A DNA stretch of 64,000 bases, taken from the NCBI RefSeq assembly GCF_029962485.1, contig NZ_CP073638.1, positions 2,356,001 through 2,420,000 of the forward strand, read 5' to 3'. Shown here piece after piece: positions 43,713-51,545 of the stretch. Position 1 is the stretch's first letter. Each line of letters opens with the position of its first letter. The translations under genes were made by a program, and so were the position numbers. The notes under the pieces are model-generated. The model saw nothing but the letters and a program-made list of their open reading frames with translations. It was not told where the DNA came from and searched no databases. Source of the DNA: Burkholderia cepacia (lineage in GTDB: Bacteria; Pseudomonadota; Gammaproteobacteria; Burkholderiales; Burkholderiaceae).

Positions 43713-44753
43713 ATGGCGACACTGGATGAAGTTGCGCGCCGCGCCGGCGTGACGGCCGCGACGGTATCGAACGTGCTGCGCGATCGCGGCCGGGTGGGCG
43801 ACGCGACGCGCGCACGGGTGCTGGAGGCCGTCGAGGCGCTCGGGTATCGGCCGCATCTCGCCGCGCGGGCGCTGGCGGAAGGGCGCGCGCCGACGGTCGC
43901 GCTGATGGTGTCGAGCATCGCGAACCCGTTCTATCCGGAGTTCGCGCTGGCGGTCGAACGCGCGGTGCGCCGTAACGGGCAGTTCCTGATCGTCTGCAAT
44001 ACGAACGAAGATCCGCTGCAGGGGCGCGCTTATCTCGACCAGATTGCCGGCACGATTTCCGAGGGCATTCTCGTGACCAACGCGAACCTGCACCTGCCGG
44101 ATCTGCTCGACGTCGCGCGGCGCGGCGTGCCGGTCGTACTGTGCCTGTGGGAGCGGCCCGAGGCGCCGCCCGACGGATTGCCGTGCGTGGCGATCGATTT
44201 CCGCGAGGCGGGACGGATCGCGACGCGGCATCTGGTCGAACTCGGTCACGAGCGGATCGGCCTGATCGTCGGCGGATCGGCGAGCGGCGTGCAGGCGGCG
44301 CGCTACGACGGTTTCGTCGACGTGATGCGCGAAGCGGGGCTCGATGCGTCGATCGTCGCCGCCGAGCCAGACTCGATCGAAGGCGGCGTGCGCGCGGCGG
44401 GGCGGCTGCTCGACGCGCATCCGCAGTTGACTGCGCTGCTGGCCACCAACGACCTGCCGGCGATCGGCGCGATGCATGCGGCGGCCGATCGCGGCAGGCG
44501 TGTGCCGGACGATCTGTCGATCGTCGGGATTACCGACATTCACCTCGCCAGCGACACGCGGCCCACGCTGACGACCGTTGCGATTCCGACGGCCGAGGCC
44601 GCCGGGCTCGCGGTCGAACTGCTCAATGCGCTGCGCGAGGCGGGCGAGCGTAGCGACGGGGCGTCACGCGTGCGGATAGCGTCGCTGCCGAAACTGGTGG
44701 TGCGTGGGACGACCGGCCGCGCGCCTGACGGGAGCGTGACGCGATCGACTTGA
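43713..44753 (+). CDS. LacI-family transcriptional regulator
   Basis: 346 residues. The N-terminal LacI helix-turn-helix (TLDEVARRAGVTAATVSNVL) and hinge (YRPHLAARAL) are followed by a periplasmic-binding-protein-like effector domain (VALMVSSIANPFYPEFA, GHERIGLIVGG, TALLATNDLPAIGAM). It is divergent from the sugar importer operon and faces the TTAAGCGCTTAA operator, so it probably represses import and GH42 genes until the sugar binds. Confidence 0.92.
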   Translation: MATLDEVARRAGVTAATVSNVLRDRGRVGDATRARVLEAVEALGYRPHLAARALAEGRAPTVALMVSSIANPFYPEFALAVERAVRRNGQFLIVCNTNEDPLQGRAYLDQIAGTISEGILVTNANLHLPDLLDVARRGVPVVLCLWERPEAPPDGLPCVAIDFREAGRIATRHLVELGHERIGLIVGGSASGVQAARYDGFVDVMREAGLDASIVAAEPDSIEGGVRAAGRLLDAHPQLTALLATNDLPAIGAMHAAADRGRRVPDDLSIVGITDIHLASDTRPTLTTVAIPTAEAAGLAVELLNALREAGERSDGASRVRIASLPKLVVRGTTGRAPDGSVTRST

Positions 44754-44855
44754 TGTATCGATGGGTTGAACGTCGCGAGGGAGGGCGCCGCCGCAATCGG
44801 CCCGGCCCGGTAAGGCCCACGCGCGGTGAAGCAAGCGGCAAACACAGCCCCGGCC

Positions 44856-45497
44856 TCAATCGCCTTCGACGAGCCGCATCACGATGCTTCTGGCCGATTC
44901 GAGATGCGCGACCGTCATCGAGCGTGCCGCGCGCGCATTGCGTTCGCGGCACGCCTGCAGGATCTCTTCATGCTCGACCTGGAACGACGGCGTATCGGCG
45001 AGCAGCGTCGTCTGCAGGCGCTCGTAACGTTCGACCTGGCTACGCAATTCGGCAATCGACTTCAACTGCCTCGCGTTGCCGCAACACGAATACAGCAGCG
45101 CGTGGAATTCGCGGTTCAGCTCGCCCTGCCGGCGCGGCCCGCTCGCATCGTCGAGCAGGCGATGCACGAGTTCGGCGCGCGCGAGCGTCTCGTCGTCGAG
45201 GCGCTTCACGCTTCGGTAGATCGCGTCGCCTTCGAGCAGCACGCGAAGATCGTAGATTTCCTGCACGTCGGACGCACTCAGCATCCGCACGATGGCGCCG
45301 CGATTCCTGAAGATATCCAGCAAGCCTTCGCGTTCCAGCCGCTGGATCGCCTCGCGCATCGGAATTCGGCTGATGCCGAACCGCTCGGCCAGGTCGCGCT
45401 CGACGAGCCGTTCCCCGGCCGCAAGCTCGCCGTTGATGATCATGTCGCGCAACGACGCGGCGACCGCGTCCGCCGTGGAATCGAGTTTGGCTTCCAT
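44856..45497 (-). CDS. GntR-family regulator (FCD type)
   Basis: 213 residues from ATG 45497; the longer open frame upstream crosses the operator and the divergent promoter. GntR winged helix (VAASLRDMIINGELAAGERL, ERDLAERFGISRIPMREAI) followed by an FCD domain (IYDLRVLLEGDAIYR, LNREFHALLYSCCGNARQL, EHEEILQACRERN). It is divergent from the OsmC-GST pair, with a TGGTATACCA palindrome between them. Confidence 0.9.
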   Translation of the reverse strand: MEAKLDSTADAVAASLRDMIINGELAAGERLVERDLAERFGISRIPMREAIQRLEREGLLDIFRNRGAIVRMLSASDVQEIYDLRVLLEGDAIYRSVKRLDDETLARAELVHRLLDDASGPRRQGELNREFHALLYSCCGNARQLKSIAELRSQVERYERLQTTLLADTPSFQVEHEEILQACRERNARAARSMTVAHLESARSIVMRLVEGD

Positions 45498-45525
45498 ACC
45501 TGCGTGTTTCGTCAATTTGGAATAA

Positions 45526-45535
45526 TGGTATACCA
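45526..45535. promoter_or_regulatory. GntR operator
   Basis: TGGTATACCA, a perfect 10-bp palindrome, 29 bp upstream of the GntR start and 93 bp upstream of the OsmC start. A further TTTGG half-site lies just to the left at 45516-45520. Confidence 0.65.
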
Positions 45536-45627
45536 AACGGGAATCCGGTGCCACAATGGCGGCGATAGGCGGGCGCTGCACGACGGCGTCCGGCACGGTC
45601 GAAGCACCGACATCAATGGAGAGCGAG

Positions 45628-46104
45628 ATGGCATCTGGCGAACACAAGTATCGCGTCGCAGTGGAGTGGACGGGCAATCGTGGCACCGGCACGTCGGGAT
45701 ATCGCGAGTACGGCCGCGATCATGTGATCCGCGCGGGTTCGAAGCCGGACATCCCCGGTTCGTCGGACGCGTCGTTTCGCGGCGATGCGGCGCGCTGGAA
45801 TCCGGAAGACCTGCTGCTCGCGTCGGCATCGGCGTGCCACAAGCTCTGGTATCTGCATTTGTGCTCCGATGCGGGCATTCGCGTGCTCGCCTATGTCGAC
45901 GCTGCGGAAGGTACGATGGTCGACAGCTCCGAGCCGGGCCGCTTCACCGAAATCGTGCTGCGCCCGCACGTGACCATTCAGGCCGGCGACGATCTCGAGC
46001 GGGCAGAACATCTGCATCATGATGCGCATGCGAAGTGCTATATCGCGAACTCGGTCAATTTCCCGATCCGCTGCGAACCGGTGATCGAGTTCGCCGCCGC
46101 CTGA
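45628..46104 (+). CDS. OsmC-family peroxiredoxin-like protein
   Basis: 158 residues from ATG 45628 (GGAG 7 bases upstream). The OsmC/Ohr fold is recognised by NPEDLLLASASACHKLWYLH, with the two redox cysteines at residues 70 and 137 (AKCYIANSV). OsmC proteins reduce organic hydroperoxides through a thiol relay. It is followed 16 bp later by a glutathione S-transferase gene, giving a small detoxification operon under the divergent GntR protein. Confidence 0.88.
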   Translation: MASGEHKYRVAVEWTGNRGTGTSGYREYGRDHVIRAGSKPDIPGSSDASFRGDAARWNPEDLLLASASACHKLWYLHLCSDAGIRVLAYVDAAEGTMVDSSEPGRFTEIVLRPHVTIQAGDDLERAEHLHHDAHAKCYIANSVNFPIRCEPVIEFAAA

Positions 46105-46120
46105 CGCCGACACCAGCCGA

Positions 46121-46777
46121 ATGAAATCGACGATGAAGCTTTTCTACTACCCCAGCAACGCCAGCATGGCGCCGCACTTCGTGCTCGAAGAAATCGGTGA
46201 GCCGTTCGAGCTTGAATACGTCGACCGCACGCACGATCAACACAAGTCGCCGGATTACCTCGCGCTGAACCCGAACGGACTCATCCCGGTGCTGGTCGAC
46301 GGCGATCTCGTGCTGTACGAAACCGCCGCGATCTGCCTGCATCTCGCCGATACGCATCCGCAGCAGCAGCTTGCGCCCGGCCTCGGCACGCCGGAACGTG
46401 CACAGTTCTACAAGTGGCTCATGTGGCTCACCAACACGCTGCAGGCAACGCTGATCGCGTATTTCTATCCGGAGCGCTGGGTCGATGCGGGCAACGCGTC
46501 GGGCGCCGCGCAGGTCAAGGCGCATGCGGAGGCAAAGATCGCGACGCTGCTGGATCAGCTCGAGCATCAGCTGGAAACGACGGGCGGCCCGTGGCTGCTC
46601 GGTGAGCACTACACGGTGCTCGATCCGTATGCGCTGATGCTGTGCCGCTGGACGCGCGGCTTTGCCGAGCCGGCGCGGCAACGGTCGGTACTCGGCGGGT
46701 ATCTGCAGCGGGTGCTCGCGCGCCCGGCGATCCAGCGGGCTTTGAACACGGAAGGGCTCGCAGCGCCCTGGGTGTAA
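46121..46777 (+). CDS. Glutathione S-transferase
   Basis: 218 residues. The N-terminal thioredoxin-like domain (KLFYYPSNASMAPHFVLEEIG, NPNGLIPVLVD, LYETAAICLHLAD) contains the glutathione-binding segment, with serine rather than tyrosine near the usual catalytic position. The C-terminal all-helical domain starts near residue 90. ATG 46133 is an alternative start. It is in an operon with the OsmC-like gene. Confidence 0.88.
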   Translation: MKSTMKLFYYPSNASMAPHFVLEEIGEPFELEYVDRTHDQHKSPDYLALNPNGLIPVLVDGDLVLYETAAICLHLADTHPQQQLAPGLGTPERAQFYKWLMWLTNTLQATLIAYFYPERWVDAGNASGAAQVKAHAEAKIATLLDQLEHQLETTGGPWLLGEHYTVLDPYALMLCRWTRGFAEPARQRSVLGGYLQRVLARPAIQRALNTEGLAAPWV

Positions 46778-46825
46778 CGCGTAACGGGAGCAGCATGCGC
46801 GTCGAGCGGCGCGCATGCATACCCT

Positions 46826-46849
46826 GCAATTCGGCAATTCGGCAATTCG
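46826..46849. repeat. Short tandem repeat, three copies of GCAATTCG
   Basis: Three exact 8-bp units in a row, followed by a partial fourth, between the GST gene and the truncated LysR gene. Confidence 0.8.
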
Positions 46850-46877
46850 GCAAGGCAACCAAACCCGCGCTGCATCG

Positions 46878-47137
46878 TCACAGCGCGATGCCGTAAACCT
46901 CCCGCGCAGCCGCGCGAATCGCGTCGGCCATTACCGCGACGGCCGGCGAATGCAGCCGGTCGGTGCGCGTGATGATCCCGAAATCGTCCATCCGGCAATC
47001 CATCTCCAGCGGCAACACCGTGACGATTCCGTGCCGCGCGTAGTAGCGCGCGACGTCCTCGGCCAGCACTGCGATCATGTCGCTCTGCTCGAGCAACTGC
47101 GTGATGAACAGCAGCGCGGACGTTTCGACGAGGTTTG
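46878..47137 (-). pseudogene. LysR-family regulator, C-terminal remnant
   Basis: About 84 residues match the end of a LysR substrate-binding domain (LVETSALLFITQLLEQSD, MIAVLAEDVARYYARHG, DDFGIITRTDRLHSPAVAVM). A LysR protein normally has about 300 residues; the helix-turn-helix and most of the effector domain are missing. At about 47137 the sequence changes abruptly into the opposite-strand remnant of a sugar permease. The end resembles GbpR-type regulators of sugar uptake, but that is from memory. The gene is non-functional as a regulator. Confidence 0.8.
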
Positions 47138-47340
47138 CCGGCGGCGTGTCGCTGACCGGCGGCGTCGCGACGATCTCCGGCGTGCTGGTCGGCGTGCTGA
47201 TCATGGGCTCCGTGCAGGACGCGATGAGCCTGCTGAACGTGCCGACGTTTTACCAATATCTGATACGCGGCGGAATTCTGTTGCTCGCGGTGCTGTTCGA
47301 CCAGTATCGTCGCAACCAGCGGCGCGCGATGAAGATCTGA
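47137..47340 (+). pseudogene. Sugar ABC transporter permease, C-terminal remnant
   Basis: About 67 residues match the end of an RbsC/XylH/AraH-type (CUT2) permease: GGVSLTGGVATISGVLVGVLI, QDAMSLLNVPTFYQYLIRG and ILLLAVLFDQYRRNQRR. A complete permease has about 320-340 residues. It abuts the LysR remnant head-on at about 47137, so one deletion appears to have removed both N-terminal parts and everything between. It is followed 51 bp later by an intact SMP-30 lactonase gene, probably the last member of the old sugar operon. Confidence 0.8.
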
Positions 47341-47391
47341 CCCTGACGAACGCGCGGCCGCCGGCGAAGGCGACAGATATCGGGAGACGGC

Positions 47392-48291
47392 ATGCAACAG
47401 ATTCATCCGGGCGCGGCGGCGCTGCTCGTGGACAGCCGCAACACGCTCGGCGAAGGCGCGACGTGGTGCGACGCGACGCACGCGCTGTACTGGACGGACA
47501 TCGAAGGCGCGTGCTTGTGGCGCTGCCGCGCGGATGGCTCGGACGTCGCGCAGTGGCCGATGCCGGAACGGCTCGCGTGCTTCGCGCTGACCGATGAACC
47601 GGACGTGCTGCTCGTCGGGCTTGCCACGCATCTCGCGTTCTTCGACCTGCGCAGCGGCGCGTTCACGCGGATCGTCGACGTCGAGCCCGAGCTGCCGACG
47701 CGGCTGAACGACGGGCGCTGCGATCCGTTTGGCGCGTTCGTGTTCGGGATGAAGGACGAAGGCAGCGAGCCGCCGCAAGCGGTCGGCGGGTTCCATCGGC
47801 TCAATCCGGACCTCACGCTGGAGCGGCTTTCATTGCCGGCGGCGGCGATCGCGAACAGCATCGCGTTTTCTCCCGATGGTTCGAAGATGGTTTTCTGCGA
47901 TTCGATGGTGCGCGAGATTCTCGTGTGCGATTACCGCGCGGGCGGCAACGTGGCCAACGTGCGGCCGTTCGCGCGGCTGACCGATGCGGACGGCGACCCG
48001 GACGGCTCGACGATGGACCGCGACGGCGGGCTGTGGAATGCACAGTGGGGCGGCCGGCGCGTCGTGCGCTACGGGCCGGACGGCGTCGAGACGGATCGCG
48101 TGGCCGTGCCGACCGCGCAGCCGAGCTGCGTGACGCTCGATGGCGAAGGCCGGTTGTACGTGACGAGCGCGCGTGTCGGCTTGAGCGACGATGCGCTTGC
48201 GAGCGATGCCGATGCCGGCGGCGTGTTCGTCGCGCAAACACGCTACGCGGGGTTGCCGACCGCGCGGTTCGCGGGCACGCTGCGCGGCTGA
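47392..48291 (+). CDS. SMP-30/gluconolactonase-family protein (sugar lactonase)
   Basis: 299 residues of the SMP-30/Gnl/LRE six-bladed propeller family. Metal-binding and active-site positions are visible: LGEGATWC (Glu), RLNDGRCDPFG (Asn/Asp), AIANSIAFSPDG (Asn) and DADGDPDGSTMDRDGGLWNA (Asp). Members hydrolyse sugar lactones such as L-arabino- or D-xylono-lactone. It looks intact but has lost its transporter neighbours to the adjacent deletion, so its expression may be altered. Confidence 0.85.
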   Translation: MQQIHPGAAALLVDSRNTLGEGATWCDATHALYWTDIEGACLWRCRADGSDVAQWPMPERLACFALTDEPDVLLVGLATHLAFFDLRSGAFTRIVDVEPELPTRLNDGRCDPFGAFVFGMKDEGSEPPQAVGGFHRLNPDLTLERLSLPAAAIANSIAFSPDGSKMVFCDSMVREILVCDYRAGGNVANVRPFARLTDADGDPDGSTMDRDGGLWNAQWGGRRVVRYGPDGVETDRVAVPTAQPSCVTLDGEGRLYVTSARVGLSDDALASDADAGGVFVAQTRYAGLPTARFAGTLRG

Positions 48292-48471
48292 TCGCGGATT
48301 CACGCAAGCGATCCCGTTCATGGGATGTCGCTGACGCCGCGGACTTCGCGCTGAGGTCCGCAGTCCACCGCGCATGCACGAGCGGCGCCGACGCCGTCGA
48401 GCTTCCGGAACACCCCGTTCATCCCCTCGACCTGCTGGTAAGATGGCCCGCAATCCCATCCTGCCCGCGCC

Positions 48472-48975
48472 ATGAGCTCCACCCCGACCAAGCCCGCGAA
48501 CCCGAAAAGCGCCGCAAAGAACACCGCCCGCGCGACGGGCGACAAGCCGAAGGCGCGCGTGCAGCAGCGCCTGACCTACGTGATCGGTGGTCTCGACCGG
48601 CTGCTGCGCCGCCACATGACCGACGCGCTCGCGCCGCTCGGCATCACGCTCGCGCAATACACGGCGCTGTCGGTGCTCGAGGCGCGCGGCGCGTCGTCGA
48701 ACGCGCAATTGGCTGAGCGCTCGTGGATCACGCCGCAGTCGGCGAACGAAGTGATGAGCGTGATGGCCGCCCGCGGTTTCGTCACGCGCGAAGCCGACCC
48801 GTCGCACGGCCGCATCATCCTGCTGACGCTGACCGACGCAGGTGCGGCGATGTTGCGCGAATGCGAAGCCGTCCTGCGCCCGCTCGAAACGCGGATGCTT
48901 GGCGACGTCTCCGCAGACGACGCCGCGCACGTGCAGCGCGCGCTCGAACTGTTCTCGCGCAACCTGCGCGGCTGA
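48472..48975 (+). CDS. MarR-family regulator of the hydroxycinnamate operon
   Basis: 167 residues: a lysine-rich N-terminus (about 30 residues) and a MarR winged helix (LDRLLRRHMTDALAPLGITL, NAQLAERSWITPQSANEVM, wing DPSHGRIILLTLTDAG). It stands directly upstream of the ferulate genes on the same strand. A 21-bp perfect palindrome 145 bp after its stop, and a related one at 53526, are the likely binding sites. By analogy with known MarR regulators of ferulate genes (FerC/FerR type), hydroxycinnamoyl-CoA would be the inducer; this is inference. Confidence 0.88.
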   Translation: MSSTPTKPANPKSAAKNTARATGDKPKARVQQRLTYVIGGLDRLLRRHMTDALAPLGITLAQYTALSVLEARGASSNAQLAERSWITPQSANEVMSVMAARGFVTREADPSHGRIILLTLTDAGAAMLRECEAVLRPLETRMLGDVSADDAAHVQRALELFSRNLRG

Positions 48976-49119
48976 TCGCTTACCGAATCTCTACGATGTG
49001 GGCCCCTCGGGCCCGCGTTCGCTCCGTACGCGCCATCGCCGGTCGCCTGACCGTTCCCTGATTCCGTCGTTTCCTCTCGCTTTCCGCTCCGGGTTTACAC
49101 CGCCGCTCGTGACGCTTGC

Positions 49120-49140
49120 AATATCAGGTAGCCTGATATT
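49120..49140. promoter_or_regulatory. MarR operator upstream of the ech-vdh-fcs operon
   Basis: A perfect palindrome with arms AATATCAGG and CCTGATATT around TAG, 67 bp before the ech start. A TTTACA box at 49094-49099 and TGCAAT at 49117-49122 (17-bp spacing) could be the promoter, so bound repressor would cover the -10. Confidence 0.8.
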
Positions 49141-49207
49141 AAATGAAGCCGTCCGCAGCAGGAATGCTGCGCACCGAATCGCACAGGAACGAACGACAGG
49201 AACAGAC

Positions 49208-50038
49208 ATGAGCAAGTACGACAACCGCTGGCAGACCGTGGAAGTGAACGTGGAGGCCGGCATCGCATGGGTGACGCTGAACCGTCCGGACAAGCGCAAT
49301 GCAATGAGCCCGACGCTGAACCGGGAGATGCTGGAAGTCCTCGACGCGGTCGAGTTCGACGACGAAGCGAAGGTGCTGGTGCTGACCGGCGCGGGCGCCG
49401 CGTGGACGGCCGGCATGGACCTGAAGGAATATTTCCGCGAGATCGACGGCGGCTCCGACGCGCTGCAGGAAAAGGTGCGCCGCGATGCGTCGGAATGGCA
49501 ATGGCGCCGCCTGCGGATGTACAACAAGCCGACGATCGCGATGGTGAACGGCTGGTGCTTCGGCGGCGGGTTCTCGCCGCTCGTCGCGTGCGACCTCGCG
49601 ATCGCCGCGGACGAAGCGGTGTTCGGGCTGTCGGAAATCAACTGGGGCATCCCGCCCGGCAACCTCGTCAGCAAGGCGATGGCCGACACGGTCGGGCATC
49701 GCCGCGCGCTGCACTACATCATGACCGGCGACACGTTCACCGGCGTGGACGCGGCGGAAATGGGCCTCGTGAACAGCAGCGTGCCGCTCTCCGGCCTGCG
49801 CGACGCGACGATCGCGCTCGCCGCGCGGTTGATGGACAAGAACCCGGTCGTGCTGCGCGCGGCGAAGCATGGCTTCAAGCGTTCGCGCGAACTCACGTGG
49901 GAGCAGTGCGAGGATTACCTGTATGCGAAGCTCGACCAGGCGCAACTGCGCGATCCGGAGCGCGGCCGCGAGCAGGGGCTGAAGCAGTTCCTCGACGACA
50001 AGACGATCAAGCCGGGCCTGCAGGCATACAAGCGCTGA
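49208..50038 (+). CDS. ech: p-Hydroxycinnamoyl-CoA hydratase/lyase (feruloyl-CoA hydratase)
   Basis: 276 residues of the crotonase family, close to HCHL, which hydrates feruloyl-CoA and cleaves the product to vanillin and acetyl-CoA. Visible features: the NRPDKRNAMSPTLN oxyanion region, GAGAAWTAGMDLKEYF, the oxyanion loop NGWCFGGGFSPLVACD, and SEINWGIPPGNLVSKAM carrying the catalytic glutamate. The start at 49208 has AGGAA upstream; the longer open frame from 48842 overlaps the MarR gene. First gene of the ech-vdh-fcs operon. Confidence 0.93.
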   Translation: MSKYDNRWQTVEVNVEAGIAWVTLNRPDKRNAMSPTLNREMLEVLDAVEFDDEAKVLVLTGAGAAWTAGMDLKEYFREIDGGSDALQEKVRRDASEWQWRRLRMYNKPTIAMVNGWCFGGGFSPLVACDLAIAADEAVFGLSEINWGIPPGNLVSKAMADTVGHRRALHYIMTGDTFTGVDAAEMGLVNSSVPLSGLRDATIALAARLMDKNPVVLRAAKHGFKRSRELTWEQCEDYLYAKLDQAQLRDPERGREQGLKQFLDDKTIKPGLQAYKR

Positions 50039-50096
50039 CGCGAGCGCAGATGAACCGCCCACGCAACCGCAAGAGACAGGCAAGGCAGGAGACGAC

Positions 50097-51545
50097 ATGA
50101 CCGACAGACGGATGCTGATCGCCGGCGAGTGGTGCACCGCCCGCGACGGCAGGACCTTCGACCGATTCAACCCCGCGATCGGCGCGCTCGCGTCGCGCGC
50201 GCCGGCGGCCGGTATTGCCGACGCCGATGCGGCGATCGACGCCGCGCACCGCGCGTTCCCCGCGTGGGCGGCGCTCGCGCCGACCGAGCGGCGCCGCCGG
50301 CTGCTGAAGGCGGCCGACCTGATGGACGCACGCATCGACGAGATCATCGCGACGGGCGTCGCCGAAACCGGTGCGACGCCGGGCTGGCTCGGCTTCAACG
50401 TGACGCTCGCGGCGAACATGCTGCGCGAGGCCGCGTCGATGACGACGCAGATCGCCGGCGACGTGATCCCGTCCGATGTGCCCGGCAATCTCGCGCTCGC
50501 GATGCGCGTGCCGTGCGGCGTGGTGCTCGGCATCGCGCCGTGGAATGCGCCGGTGATCCTCGGCACACGTGCGCTCGCGATGCCGCTCGCATGCGGCAAC
50601 ACGGTCGTGCTGAAGGCATCCGAAGCGTGCCCCGGCGTACACGCGCTGATCGGCGCGGTGCTGGACGAAGCGGGGCTCGGTGCGGGCGTCGTCAACGTGA
50701 TTACGCACGCGGCGGCCGATGCACCCGAACTCGTCGAGCGGATGATCGCGCATCCGCACGTGAAGCGGATCAACTTCACCGGGTCGACGCACGTCGGGCG
50801 CATCATCGCGTGCCACGCGGCCGCGCACCTGAAACCCGTGCTGCTCGAACTCGGCGGCAAGGCGCCGGTGCTCGTGCTCGACGACGCCGATCTCGATGCG
50901 GCCGTCGACGCGATCGCGTTCGGCGCGTTCTTCAACCAGGGGCAGATCTGCATGTCGACCGAGCGGGTGATCGCCGCGCGGCCGATTGCCGATGCGCTCG
51001 TCGAGCGGCTCGCCGCTAAGGCGCGCACGCTCGTCGCGGGCGATCCGCTCGCAGGCCATCCGCTCGGCACGATGGTCGACGCGGCGGCCGCCGCGCGCGC
51101 GGCGTTGCTCGTCGAGGACGCTCGCGCACATGGCGCGCAGTTGCCGCTCGGCTGCCGCGTCGAAGGTGCGACGATGCAGCCCGCGATCGTCGACGGCGTC
51201 ACGCGCGACATGCGCCTGTATCGCGAGGAATCGTTCGCGCCGGTGGTCGCGATCCTGCGCGCGGACAGCGACGACGAAGCGGTCGCGCTCGCGAACGACA
51301 GCGAGTTCGGTCTGTCGGCGAGCGTGTTCAGCCGCGATGTCGCGCGCGCGATGGCGGTGGCGCGCCGGATCGAATCGGGGATCTGCCATATCAACGGCCC
51401 GACCGTGCACGACGAGGCGCAGATGCCGTTCGGCGGCACGAAGGCGAGCGGCTATGGCCGCTTCGGCAGCCGCGCATCGATCGCCGAATTCACCGAGCTG
51501 CGCTGGATCACCGTGCAGACCACGCCGCGTCACTACCCGATATGA
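50097..51545 (+). CDS. vdh: Vanillin (aromatic aldehyde) dehydrogenase
   Basis: 482 residues of the NAD(P)-dependent aldehyde dehydrogenase superfamily. General base E251 in LLELGGKAP, catalytic C285 in NQGQICMSTE, cofactor loop FTGSTHVGR and the C-terminal PFGGTKASGYGR. Within this operon the substrate is probably vanillin (and p-hydroxybenzaldehyde or protocatechualdehyde), giving vanillate. AGGAG precedes the ATG. The stop overlaps the fcs start in ATGA. Confidence 0.9.
   Translation: MTDRRMLIAGEWCTARDGRTFDRFNPAIGALASRAPAAGIADADAAIDAAHRAFPAWAALAPTERRRRLLKAADLMDARIDEIIATGVAETGATPGWLGFNVTLAANMLREAASMTTQIAGDVIPSDVPGNLALAMRVPCGVVLGIAPWNAPVILGTRALAMPLACGNTVVLKASEACPGVHALIGAVLDEAGLGAGVVNVITHAAADAPELVERMIAHPHVKRINFTGSTHVGRIIACHAAAHLKPVLLELGGKAPVLVLDDADLDAAVDAIAFGAFFNQGQICMSTERVIAARPIADALVERLAAKARTLVAGDPLAGHPLGTMVDAAAAARAALLVEDARAHGAQLPLGCRVEGATMQPAIVDGVTRDMRLYREESFAPVVAILRADSDDEAVALANDSEFGLSASVFSRDVARAMAVARRIESGICHINGPTVHDEAQMPFGGTKASGYGRFGSRASIAEFTELRWITVQTTPRHYPI

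Noticed and set aside
46826-46849. GCAATTCG tandem as a CRISPR or insertion-sequence end
   Set aside because: Only three 8-bp units without spacers, no transposase and no flanking inverted repeats.
48318-48471. Small open frame between the lactonase and the MarR gene
   Set aside because: No ribosome-binding site, no homology, and it overlaps the expected marR promoter.
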